64,000 bases of DNA from VRUE01 sp963716735 (GTDB lineage Bacteria; Actinomycetota; Thermoleophilia; Solirubrobacterales; 70-9): positions 2,356,001 to 2,420,000 of the forward strand of contig OY970321.1 in the NCBI GenBank assembly GCA_963716735.1, read 5' to 3'. How positions within the stretch are numbered: position 1 is the first letter of the stretch; each line of letters opens with the position of its first letter. The translations under genes were made by a program, and so were the position numbers. The notes under the pieces were generated by a model. The model was not told the DNA's origin and searched no databases. It saw only the letters and a program-made list of their open reading frames with translations. Shown here piece after piece: positions 7,289 to 15,257 of the stretch.

Positions 7289-8485
7289 ATGGCCACGTTC
7301 GCCAAAGGCAAGATCGAGGCATACGCGGGACCGGCCGATCTCGGCGCGCCCGATGACCTCGAGAAGGTGGTCGTGGATTTCATCGGCGGTGCCACCTCTT
7401 CGCTCGACATCGCCGTCCAGGAGCTCGACAACATGGAGATCGCGAAAGCGATCCTCGCCGCGCGCTGGCGCGGCGTCAGCATCAGCATCGTGCTCGAGCA
7501 GAGCTATCTCCGCGAGGAAGGTCTGAAGGTCAAAGAGCCGCCGGCGCCGGAGAAAGGCGAGACCGCCGAGCAGGCGTTGGAGCGCTGGCAGTGGACCGCC
7601 GAAGGGGAGAACAAGGAAAACCGTCGCATCGCCGCCGCCCTGCTCCAGTCCAACGTCGACCTCAAGATCGACTTCAACAAAGACATCTTCCACCAGAAGT
7701 TCGTGGTTCGCGACTACCGCGGCAAAGCGAAGCCGACCTCGGCGCTGCTCTCGGGCTCGACGAACTTCACCGACACGGACTGTCACAAAAACCTGAACCA
7801 CATCTTCGTCTTCCACGACACCGGGATCTGCGAGCAGTACGGCAACCAGTTCGACGAAATCGAGCGAGGGGAATTCGGGCCCCGGGGCCTCGGCGGCGAG
7901 CCGCCCGTCTTCGACCTCGAGGGCGTCCCGGTGTCCGTGTTGTTCGCGCCGGACAACTTCCCCGAGCAGGAAGTGATCAAGCAGGTGCTCAAGGCCGAGG
8001 CCGACATCGAGTTCGCGATCTTCACCTTTGCCGGCTCATCGGCGATCGACGACGCGCTGCTGATGGCGGCACGGGCCGGCTGCAAGGTGACCGGCGCCCT
8101 GGACCGCGGCCAGGCCGCGCAGGACTGGTCGGCGCCGCACGGCGAACCGGGCGGAGCGCCGCCTTGGTTGAACCGGCCGAACATCAGCCTCTACACGCCC
8201 AAGCGCGACTCGGGCGTCCGCAAACTTCACCACAAGCTGATGGCGGTCGACCATCACACCGTGCTCGCGGGCAGCTTCAACTACACCAAGCCCGCGAACG
8301 CGTTCAACGACGAGAACCTGTTCGTCATTGGCAGCCCATATGAGATTTTCCCCGACAAGAAGAAAGACAAAGACAAGAAGCTGAAGAAAGTCGACATGGC
8401 TGCCTGCAAGGAGATCGTCGACTACATGCGGGCCGAGATCGACCGCATCGTCTCCAAAGACGTCTCCGAACCCTGGAAACCGTAG
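7289..8485 (+). CDS. Phospholipase D-like protein with two HKD motifs
   Basis: 398-aa protein without a signal peptide. It has two PLD half-sites: HQKFVVRD...SGSTNFTD (around 135-165) and HHKLMAVDHHTVLAGSFNYT (about 313-332), i.e. HxK(x)4D followed by the conserved G-S-x-N-[FY]-T strand in both halves. Such enzymes cleave phosphodiesters through a histidine intermediate. Members include cardiolipin synthases, phospholipases and nucleases. The absence of membrane helices and of export signals favours a cytosolic phosphodiesterase or nuclease role, but the substrate cannot be told. A Lys-rich segment (about 350-370) may bind nucleic acid or lipid. It is convergent with the next gene, with 8 bp between stop codons. 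Confidence 0.8.
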   Translation: MATFAKGKIEAYAGPADLGAPDDLEKVVVDFIGGATSSLDIAVQELDNMEIAKAILAARWRGVSISIVLEQSYLREEGLKVKEPPAPEKGETAEQALERWQWTAEGENKENRRIAAALLQSNVDLKIDFNKDIFHQKFVVRDYRGKAKPTSALLSGSTNFTDTDCHKNLNHIFVFHDTGICEQYGNQFDEIERGEFGPRGLGGEPPVFDLEGVPVSVLFAPDNFPEQEVIKQVLKAEADIEFAIFTFAGSSAIDDALLMAARAGCKVTGALDRGQAAQDWSAPHGEPGGAPPWLNRPNISLYTPKRDSGVRKLHHKLMAVDHHTVLAGSFNYTKPANAFNDENLFVIGSPYEIFPDKKKDKDKKLKKVDMAACKEIVDYMRAEIDRIVSKDVSEPWKP

Positions 8486-8493
8486 CCGCTCGG

Positions 8494-9765
8494 TCAGGCG
8501 CCGCAGGCCGCCGCCCGCGCCAGCAGCAGTTCGCGCTCGCGGGCGTTCTCGGTCATCGCCGCGGCGCGCTCGAATTCCACCCGCGCCTCGGCGGCGCGGC
8601 CGAGCTTGGCGAGCAGGTCGGCGCGGACGCTGCCGAGCAGGTGGTAGCCCTCCAGATCGCCCGCGGCGACCAGCGCGTCGACCAACTCGAGCCCGGCCTC
8701 GGGGCCGAAGGCCATCCCCACCGCGACGGCGCGGTTCAGCTCGACCACGGGGGAGGGGGTCAGTTGGGCGAGGGCGTCGTAGAGGGCCGCGATCCGTGCC
8801 CAATCGGTTTCCTCGGCGCTGCGCGCCCGCGCGTGGCAGGCCGCTATCGCCGCCTGCACGGTGCAGGGGCCGAAGGCACCGCGGCCGAGCTTTTCGGCCC
8901 GCTCGAGCGCGGCGAGGCCACGCCGCACCAGCAGCGGGTCCCAGCGCGCCCGGTCCTGGTCCAGCAGTAGGACCGGTTCGCCGCCGAGGCCGATTCGCGC
9001 CCTCGCCCGCGAGGCCTGGATCTCCATCAGCGCCACCAGGCCGTGGACCTCGGGCTGTTTTGGCGCCAGGCCGGCGAGTACGCGGCCCAGGCGCAGCGCC
9101 TCCTCGCAGAGGTCGAGCCGCATCCAGCTCTCACCCGCCGTCGCTGCGTAGCCCTCGTTGAAGACGAGGTAGATCACCTCCAGCACCGAGTGCAGCCGCT
9201 CGTCGAGCTGTTTGCCCTGGGGGACCTCGAACGGCGCGTGGGCCTCCTTCAGCGTTCGCTTTGCCCGCACGATCCGCTGCGCCACCGTCGACTCGGAGAC
9301 GAGGAAGGCCCGCGCGATCTCCTCCGTCGCCAGCCCACCCAGCAGGCGCAGCGTCAGCGCCACCCGCGCCTCGGTCGAGAGCAGCGGGTGGCAGCAGGTG
9401 AAGATCAGGCCGAGCAGGTCGTCGCCCAGTCCGCCCAGCGCGGCCTCGTGCCCGGCGGCGTCCATCGCCATTCGCATGCCCGCCTCGCGCGCCAGCTGCT
9501 CGCGACGATCCTCGAAGCGCTTGCCGCGCCGCGCCAGATCGATCGCCCGGTTCTTCGCGGTGGCCGTGAGCCAGGCGCCCGGGTTGTCCGGAACGCCCGA
9601 CTCTGGCCACCGCTCCAGCGCCGCCACCAGCGCGTCCTGCGCCAGGTCCTCGGCGAGGCCGACGTCCCCGGTCATCCTCGCCAGGCCGGCGATCAGCCGC
9701 GGCGACTCGATTCGCCAGACGGCCTCGATCGCCCGGCCGGTCTCGGAACCGGCGCCGCCGCTCAC
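8494..9765 (-). CDS. ECF42-type RNA polymerase sigma factor (DUF6596)
   Basis: 423-aa sigma factor. Start GTG 9765 overlaps the TGA of the DGPF gene upstream (GTGA), so translation is coupled. The longer open frame to 9891 lies inside that gene and is discarded. Region 2 (about 15-85) has DVGLAEDLAQDALVAALERW and AWLTATAKNRAIDLARR. Region 4 (about 125-180) includes LATEEIARAFLVSESTVAQR. The C-terminal half is the TPR-like DUF6596 extension typical of the ECF42 group. No anti-sigma is encoded. In this group the C-terminal extension is thought to regulate activity and the targets are usually DGPF genes, as found next door. Confidence 0.92.
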   Translation of the reverse strand: MSGGAGSETGRAIEAVWRIESPRLIAGLARMTGDVGLAEDLAQDALVAALERWPESGVPDNPGAWLTATAKNRAIDLARRGKRFEDRREQLAREAGMRMAMDAAGHEAALGGLGDDLLGLIFTCCHPLLSTEARVALTLRLLGGLATEEIARAFLVSESTVAQRIVRAKRTLKEAHAPFEVPQGKQLDERLHSVLEVIYLVFNEGYAATAGESWMRLDLCEEALRLGRVLAGLAPKQPEVHGLVALMEIQASRARARIGLGGEPVLLLDQDRARWDPLLVRRGLAALERAEKLGRGAFGPCTVQAAIAACHARARSAEETDWARIAALYDALAQLTPSPVVELNRAVAVGMAFGPEAGLELVDALVAAGDLEGYHLLGSVRADLLAKLGRAAEARVEFERAAAMTENARERELLLARAAACGA

Positions 9766-10169
9766 GTCTGCTCGGGTGGCCTCTCCGAGAGCTGTCCGGC
9801 CTCCTGCACGTCCTCGGGGAAGTCCTCCATCTCGTAGACGCGGCGCACCTCGATGAAATCGCCGTCGTTCCCGGGGCAGCGCGAGGCCCACTCGACCGCC
9901 TCCTCCTTCGAGGACGCCTGGATCAGCCAGTAGCCGCCGACGACCTCCTTGGCCTCGGCGAAGGGGCCGTCGGTTACGGTCGGCGTACCGCCGCCGAAGC
10001 GGACGCGGGCGCCGTCGCCGGGCGGTCGCAGGCCGTCGAGCGAGAGCAGGACTCCGGCCTTATTCAACTCCTCGTTGTACGCGGTCATCGCCCCGACATC
10101 CTCGGCGCTGGGCTCCCAGCTCTCCGCGTCGGTATCGATTCCCGGGTACATCAGCATCATGAATCGCAT
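9762..10169 (-). CDS. DGPF (YCII-related) domain protein
   Basis: 135-aa protein with the hallmark TDGPFAEAKEVVGGYWLI and an N-terminal MRFMMLMYPG strand. Start ATG 10169 is preceded by AAGGAG; an in-frame ATG 18 bp upstream lacks this. The fold is a ferredoxin-like YCII/DGPF dimer. It is cotranscribed with the ECF42 sigma factor, the standard partner arrangement. Its biochemical activity is not known. Confidence 0.92.
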   Translation of the reverse strand: MRFMMLMYPGIDTDAESWEPSAEDVGAMTAYNEELNKAGVLLSLDGLRPPGDGARVRFGGGTPTVTDGPFAEAKEVVGGYWLIQASSKEEAVEWASRCPGNDGDFIEVRRVYEMEDFPEDVQEAGQLSERPPEQT

Positions 10170-10276
10170 CGTCGTCTCCTTGGTCATGGGTCTTCGAGGT
10201 TGCCTCTACCCATACGACGAACGGCAAACGGCGAAATCGACAGGGAGGGAGATTCGCCGGGCCGGGTGCTCGTGCC

Positions 10277-10984
10277 TCAGCGTTCGGGGCCGTTCTCGCA
10301 TTCGTGCGAGCGCCCCCAGCCGGGCAGGCCGTCGCACGTGTCGTAGCCCCCGCCGCCATACAGCTGGTCGGCGCTTGGGCCACCGTAGAGCTTGTCGTGG
10401 CCGCCTTCTCCGTGGCAGCCGTCCTGTCCCCAGCCCATCCGGCAGACGTCGTCGCCGGGGCCGCCCCAGCAGCCGTCGCTGCCGGCGCCGGTCTGGCAGT
10501 AGTCGTCGCCGCCATCGCCGACGCAGTCGCTGTTCTGCTCGCCGGTGATGCAGATGTCGTCCCCGCCGCCGCCGATGCAGCGGTTGCGCCGTGCGCCTTC
10601 CGAGTAGCAGGTGTCGGCCTCGCCGTTGCCGATGAATTTGTCCGAGCCGTCGCCGAGGCGGACGGTCAGGGGGACCGGCAGCCGCTCCAGCACTTCGACG
10701 AAGTCGTTCGACGGGCCCATGTCCAGTTCGACCCCACCGGCGCCGGCGAGCTGGCAGATGGCGAGGTTGTGGTGGTGCGCGAGGCGGCATCCGGCACCGG
10801 CAGCGGGGGCCATCCATCCTTCGACGATCAGGTCGCCGCCGCGCATGCTCAGCTCGAGGTGCGAGCCGGCAGCGGCTCCGTGCACGACAACCTGGCCCTG
10901 CGGCGACGCAGATGCGCAGCCGAAGGTGAGCACCAGCGCAGCGGCCAGAGCAAGGACGGTCGCTGTTCCCCGTACCAAGATCAC
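10277..10984 (-). CDS. Secreted cysteine-rich RTX-like repeat protein
   Basis: 235-aa exported protein. GTG 10984 was chosen because AAGG lies 5 nt upstream and the protein then begins directly with a signal sequence (MILVRGTATV... to about residue 27). After a 70-residue jelly-like segment come about eight RTX-type nonapeptides (GGGGDD, GPGDDV, GGHDKL) in which many turns carry cysteine (DICITG, DYCQTG, DGCWGG, DVCRMG, DGCHGE). Regular cysteine placement suggests a disulfide-stapled beta-roll, unlike the Cys-free relative at 213-791. Function unknown. Confidence 0.75.
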   Translation of the reverse strand: MILVRGTATVLALAAALVLTFGCASASPQGQVVVHGAAAGSHLELSMRGGDLIVEGWMAPAAGAGCRLAHHHNLAICQLAGAGGVELDMGPSNDFVEVLERLPVPLTVRLGDGSDKFIGNGEADTCYSEGARRNRCIGGGGDDICITGEQNSDCVGDGGDDYCQTGAGSDGCWGGPGDDVCRMGWGQDGCHGEGGHDKLYGGPSADQLYGGGGYDTCDGLPGWGRSHECENGPER

Positions 10985-11073
10985 GTGCACCTTAGAACAC
11001 TTCGCCGATCTAATAATCACTCGCCGAGCTTGCCACTGGGTATTTCTCGTCCTTTGCAGTACTTTCTTGAGCG

Positions 11074-12645
11074 ATGGCCCGCGATGTGCTCGACGAGCAT
11101 CGCCTGCGCCGGCTGATCGACGTCGGCAGGGGTCTGGTCGCCCAACTCGACCTCGAAACGGTCCTGGGCGAAGTGGTCGAGGTGGCCCGCGAACTGACCG
11201 GCGCTCGCCACGCCGCCCTGGGGATCCTGGACGAGAACCGTCAAGAGCTCGAGCGCTTCACCGATGTCGACACCGACGAGGAAACCCGGGCGCAGATCGC
11301 CAGTCTCTCACAGGACAGAGGGGTGTTCAGTGTGCCGATCGTCGTCCGCGGCCAGGCCTACGGCAACCTCTACCTGGCCGGCAAGGAAGGTGGCGACTTC
11401 GATGGCACCGACGAAGAGGCGGCGACGATCCTCGCCGAATGGGCCGCGGTGGCGATCTTCAGCATCCGCCTCTATAGCCAGTCCGAGGAGGAGCGCAGCG
11501 CTCTGGAGCGGGCCGTGCACGGGCTCGAGGCGACGACCGAGATCGCCCGCGCGGTGGGTGGCGAGACCGACCGTGCACGGGTGCTGGAGACGATCGCGAA
11601 GCGGACGCGCGCGCTGGTCGGCGCCCGTTCGCTGCTGGTGCTGTTGCGCGATGGCGGTCGAAGCGAGGTGGTGGCCGCGGCCGGGGAGTGTGGGGTGGCC
11701 TCGGTGGGCCACCATGTGGACACCGAGGCGACGACCCCGACGGAGGCGCTGGCAGCCGCGCACGGCCTCGAGATCGACGCGCAAGCAGCCTTGCTCTCCC
11801 CGCTCGACTTTCGCGGCAGGACACTGGGAGCGATCGTCGCCTTGGACCGGCTCGAGGAAGGCCCGGGCTTCTATGCCGAAGACGAGCGCCTGCTAGCTGC
11901 CGCCGCAACCAGCGCCGCAGCGGCGGTTGCCACGGTCCAGTCGGTGACCGAGGAGCGCTTGCGCCAGAACCTGATCGCGGCGGAGCGCGAGCGGGCGCGC
12001 TGGGCACGCGAACTGCACGACTCGGTCCTTCAGGGCATGGGATCCCGTCGCCTGCTCCTCTCCTCGGCTCTGAAAAGCGGAGATCCGAAGCGGCTCGTGA
12101 GCGCGGTGGAAGAGGCGCTGCGCGACGTCGTCCGCGACATCGACGACCTGCGCGGGTTGATCACCGAGCTGAGACCGGCAACGCTCGACCAGCTGGGACT
12201 CCTCGCCGCCCTCGAGGATCTCGCCGAGCGGGTTGCCCACAGCGCTGGGATCGAGGTCGCTACCGATCTGCAGATCGACTCCGAGCGGTTGGCGGCAGAG
12301 CTGGGGACGGTTGTCTACCGCCTGGTGCAAGAGGCCCTGACCAACGTCGCCAAGCACGCGGCGGCGACCCGGGCCGAGCTGCAGATCCGCAGCGGTGGCG
12401 ACCGCCTCGACGTGCTCGTCGCCGACGACGGGCAGGGCTTTGACCCGGAGGACGACTCCAGTGGCTTCGGCCTGGCAGGGATGCGCGAGCGGATCGAGCT
12501 GGCCGGCGGTGAGCTGCAGATCGAATCGAAGCCCGGCGCCGGCACCAGGGTGATGGCCTCGCTGCCGTTGATCGCGGTGGCGGGAATCGAACCGGGTGCC
12601 GGCGACAGATCCGACGCTCCAAGCGGGGAAATCGACCCGGAATAG
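11074..12645 (+). CDS. GAF-domain sensor histidine kinase (NarL/DevS class)
   Basis: 523-aa soluble kinase. Two GAF domains occupy about 15-140 and 150-290 (GRGLVAQLDLETVLGEV starts the first). A HisKA_3 dimerisation domain follows, with phospho-acceptor His315 in RELHDSVLQGMGSRRL. The HATPase domain is at about 400-510, with the N box LVQEALTNVAKHA, DDGQGFD and GFGLAGMRER. No membrane helices, so the signal is cytosolic (GAF ligand, possibly haem or a small molecule). The likely partner is the NarL-type regulator at 13604-14233, which is on the opposite strand beyond the AbiEi/DUF559 gene. Confidence 0.9.
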   Translation: MARDVLDEHRLRRLIDVGRGLVAQLDLETVLGEVVEVARELTGARHAALGILDENRQELERFTDVDTDEETRAQIASLSQDRGVFSVPIVVRGQAYGNLYLAGKEGGDFDGTDEEAATILAEWAAVAIFSIRLYSQSEEERSALERAVHGLEATTEIARAVGGETDRARVLETIAKRTRALVGARSLLVLLRDGGRSEVVAAAGECGVASVGHHVDTEATTPTEALAAAHGLEIDAQAALLSPLDFRGRTLGAIVALDRLEEGPGFYAEDERLLAAAATSAAAAVATVQSVTEERLRQNLIAAERERARWARELHDSVLQGMGSRRLLLSSALKSGDPKRLVSAVEEALRDVVRDIDDLRGLITELRPATLDQLGLLAALEDLAERVAHSAGIEVATDLQIDSERLAAELGTVVYRLVQEALTNVAKHAAATRAELQIRSGGDRLDVLVADDGQGFDPEDDSSGFGLAGMRERIELAGGELQIESKPGAGTRVMASLPLIAVAGIEPGAGDRSDAPSGEIDPE

Positions 12646-12679
12646 GGGAGAGACCGCCGCGGTCGTCGCTTGTATCCCT

Positions 12680-13618
12680 ATGGGGTACAAGGAACGACCG
12701 CAAGGGCCGTTGGCCGACCTGGCGACCCGGCAGCACGGCGTCGTCTCGGTCAGGCAACTGGAAAAGCTCGGCTACTCACGGAACTCCATTTCCAAGGCGG
12801 CGACCGCGGGACGCCTCCACCGGCTCCATCGCGGCGTCTACGCGGTGGGTCACACGGACCTCTCCTGGCACGGGCGTTGCCTTGCGGTGGTCCTGGCCTG
12901 TTCTCCTGCCGTGGCCAGCCATACCTCGGCGGCATGGATCTGGGGATTGCTGCGGGCCCGCCCGGGGACATTTCACCTCACCACACCCACACGGCGTCAT
13001 GGCAAGCCCTATGTGCGGCTCCACCACGCTCTTCTGACCGAAGACGATCACGCCTTCCGAGAGGGTATTCCGGTCACATCGTTGCCACGCACATTGCTCG
13101 ATCTGGCCGCAATGCTGTCCGCAGACCGCCTCCAGCGAGTCATTGAGCGCTCCGAAGAGCTTCGCCTCTTTGACCTGCGTCCAGTTGACGCGCTTCTGGC
13201 TCGAGCCGGGGGCCATCAAGGCGCCGGCCACTTGCGACGTGCTCTCTCGATATATCGCCCGCCGCCCTTCACACGTTCCGGGCTCGAGCGCCGCTTCCTG
13301 GAGCTCCTTCGGGATGCCGGTCTCCCGGCTCCGTCGACGGCCTTCAACGAGATGGGATACGAGTTGGACGTCTACTGGCAACCGGAGCGCTTTGCGGTCG
13401 AACTCGACGTCTACGAGACCCACGGCAGTCGTCAGGCGTTCGAAAGCGACCGGATCCGGCAGGAGGATTTGAAGCTGGACGGGATCGAGATGATCCGGGT
13501 GACCGGTCGTCGCGTCGACCGAGAACCCAAAGAGGTGATCGAGCGTGTTGCTGTCTTGCTCGAGAGAAGACACCGCGAGCTTCACTTCAGCGGCAGTTCT
13601 GGCTCAGGTCTCGATTAG
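12680..13618 (+). CDS. AbiEi-type N-terminal domain fused to DUF559 nuclease-like domain
   Basis: 312-aa protein. Residues about 10-55 (LATRQHGVVSVRQLEKLGYS... LHRGVYAVG) match the winged-helix N-terminal domain of AbiEi antitoxins. Residues about 205-300 resemble DUF559/Vsr-like PD-(D/E)XK folds with ELDVYW and FAVELDVYETHG as candidate metal-binding strands. This architecture is common and multicopy in actinobacteria. It is usually labelled a type IV antitoxin domain protein, but no AbiEii toxin is present, so an antitoxin role is not supported here. ATG 12680 was chosen because the upstream extension overlaps the kinase stop region and is unlike the family. Confidence 0.75.
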   Translation: MGYKERPQGPLADLATRQHGVVSVRQLEKLGYSRNSISKAATAGRLHRLHRGVYAVGHTDLSWHGRCLAVVLACSPAVASHTSAAWIWGLLRARPGTFHLTTPTRRHGKPYVRLHHALLTEDDHAFREGIPVTSLPRTLLDLAAMLSADRLQRVIERSEELRLFDLRPVDALLARAGGHQGAGHLRRALSIYRPPPFTRSGLERRFLELLRDAGLPAPSTAFNEMGYELDVYWQPERFAVELDVYETHGSRQAFESDRIRQEDLKLDGIEMIRVTGRRVDREPKEVIERVAVLLERRHRELHFSGSSGSGLD

Positions 13619-14233
13619 GCCACGTGAGAGCGCACTCTGGACCAGCTCGGCCCGGGAGGAGACGCCGAGCTTCTGCTGGATGTGGGCGCGATGGGTCTCC
13701 ACCGTGCGCACGCTGATGTAGAGCTTCGCGGCGATCTCGGCGTTGGTGTGACCGAGGGCGATCAGGCGCAGGACGTCGGTCTCGCGCTCGCTCAGGTCGC
13801 TCGCGGCGATCTCCGGTTCGGCCGCCAGCTTGGCCCCCAGCGCCGGTTGCAGGTAGGTCTCGCCGGCGGCGGCGCTGCGCACCGCCTGCACCAGCTCGTC
13901 GTCCGCGGCCTCCTTCAGCACGTAGCCCAGTACGCCGAGCTGTAGCGCCTGGCGGGCGAAGGCAGACTCTTTCTGCATCGTCAGGACGACGATCTTGGTC
14001 TCCGGCGAGGCCTCCTGCATCTCCGGAATCGCCTCCAGGCTCGGTCGTCCCGGCATGTTGAGGTCGAGGATCAGCACGTCGGGCTTGTGTCCGCGCAGGT
14101 AGCGGATCGCACCGTCGGCGTCCTCCGCCTCGGCAACCACCTCGAAGCCGAGCTCCCCCTCCAGCAGCACCCGCAGTGCCCGTCGAACGACCGTGTGGTC
14201 ATCGGCCAGAACGATCGAGATCGCCTCCCCCAT
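13604..14233 (-). CDS. NarL/FixJ-type response regulator
   Basis: 209-aa regulator. The receiver domain has DD at 11-12, phospho-acceptor Asp57 (LILDLNMPG), Thr in VVLTMQKES and Lys in GYVLKEAAD. The C-terminal LuxR helix-turn-helix spans about 145-205 (LSERETDVLRLIALGHTNAEIAAKL, SVRTVETHRAHIQQKLG). It overlaps the 3' end of the AbiEi/DUF559 gene by 15 bp tail-to-tail. Its likely kinase is at 11074-12645. Confidence 0.93.
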   Translation of the reverse strand: MGEAISIVLADDHTVVRRALRVLLEGELGFEVVAEAEDADGAIRYLRGHKPDVLILDLNMPGRPSLEAIPEMQEASPETKIVVLTMQKESAFARQALQLGVLGYVLKEAADDELVQAVRSAAAGETYLQPALGAKLAAEPEIAASDLSERETDVLRLIALGHTNAEIAAKLYISVRTVETHRAHIQQKLGVSSRAELVQSALSRGLIET

Positions 14234-14456
14234 GCCCCGATCCTAGGCCCCAAATCGGCCTCATACCACTCTCGTTCCTTGACAATTCCATACCCGTATG
14301 TTTATCCTGGACCTCGTTGTTTGGGAACGCGAGTGTTAGTTCCAGGAACTAGCTCGTTTGCCCGGCGACAACAGGGACCAATAACCGAGTCCGCCACAGG
14401 GGCCGCTAGGGAAGCGGCAGGCAGAGGGGCTCACGGGACAAGGAGAAGAGATTTCG

Positions 14457-15221
14457 ATGCTCTCACCACTGCGCAACCGCTTCGGCATCCCGGGCGTGAT
14501 CTCGGTGATCGCCCTCGTCTTCGCGATGTTCGGAGGGGCCTACGCCGCGACGAACGATGGTGGCAAGGCCACCAGCTCGGCCAAAGGCAAACCCGGACCG
14601 CGCGGCAAACCGGGCAAACCTGGCCCCGCGGGCCCGCAGGGTCCCGCCGGTCCGGCTGGCCCAGCAGGTCCCCCCGGGCCACAGGGCCCCAAGGGCGATA
14701 AAGGCGACACCGGTCCCAAAGGCGAAAAAGGCGAAAAAGGACCGAAAGGCGACAAAGGCACCGAAGGTGATCCCTGGAGCGTTGGCGGAGTCCTTCCCAC
14801 CGGCAAAACCGAGACCGGTGCGTGGGCGTTTGGCCCAGTAGCGGAAGGGGGACTGGGAGGTTTCAAAATCAACCGTGTCCCAATCTCGTTCAATATCCCG
14901 CTTAACGCTTCCCTAGACGAAGCCCATGTCCATTTCATCAATTCAGCGGGTGAAGAGATAACAGGCCTAGATGCCGATGGAACCGCACCGTCGACGCCTT
15001 GCACGGGATCTGCCGCCAACCCCACTGCACCTGCCGGCCACCTCTGTGTGTACACCGGCGGTCTTTTCACTGAACCCAAACTCTCTAATAGTCGGATTAA
15101 GCAGCTTGACGAACTAGCACAAAGTGGAGCCAGTACCGCAGGAGCAGTTCTCGAATTCATCCACGTGAATGAATTCGACAGCGGCTATGGAGCCTGGGCA
15201 GTGACGGCTGAAGCAGCGTAG
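14457..15221 (+). CDS. Secreted collagen-like protein
   Basis: 254-aa protein. The N-terminal 31 residues form a hydrophobic export signal (ISVIALVFAMFGGAYA). Residues 44-103 are 20 uninterrupted Gly-X-Y triplets (GKPGPRGKPGKPGPAGPQ, later GPKGEKGEKGPKGDKG), predicted to form a collagen triple helix. The globular C-terminal domain (about 105-254, two Cys) is not recognised and may serve trimerisation or binding. An AAGGAGAAG ribosome-binding site precedes ATG 14457. Next on the same strand is the large NHL-repeat secreted protein, so a joint surface role is plausible. Confidence 0.85.
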   Translation: MLSPLRNRFGIPGVISVIALVFAMFGGAYAATNDGGKATSSAKGKPGPRGKPGKPGPAGPQGPAGPAGPAGPPGPQGPKGDKGDTGPKGEKGEKGPKGDKGTEGDPWSVGGVLPTGKTETGAWAFGPVAEGGLGGFKINRVPISFNIPLNASLDEAHVHFINSAGEEITGLDADGTAPSTPCTGSAANPTAPAGHLCVYTGGLFTEPKLSNSRIKQLDELAQSGASTAGAVLEFIHVNEFDSGYGAWAVTAEAA

Positions 15222-15257
15222 GGAACGCCTGAGCCCCTATTGAAAGAGACACACACT

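Noticed and set aside
12680..13618. AbiEi-like protein as antitoxin of a complete AbiE system
   Set aside because: No AbiEii nucleotidyltransferase toxin is adjacent, and the C-terminal DUF559 domain indicates a different architecture.
14289..14300. CATACCCGTATG near-palindrome upstream of the response regulator
   Set aside because: Short, imperfect, and not repeated near another gene of the window.
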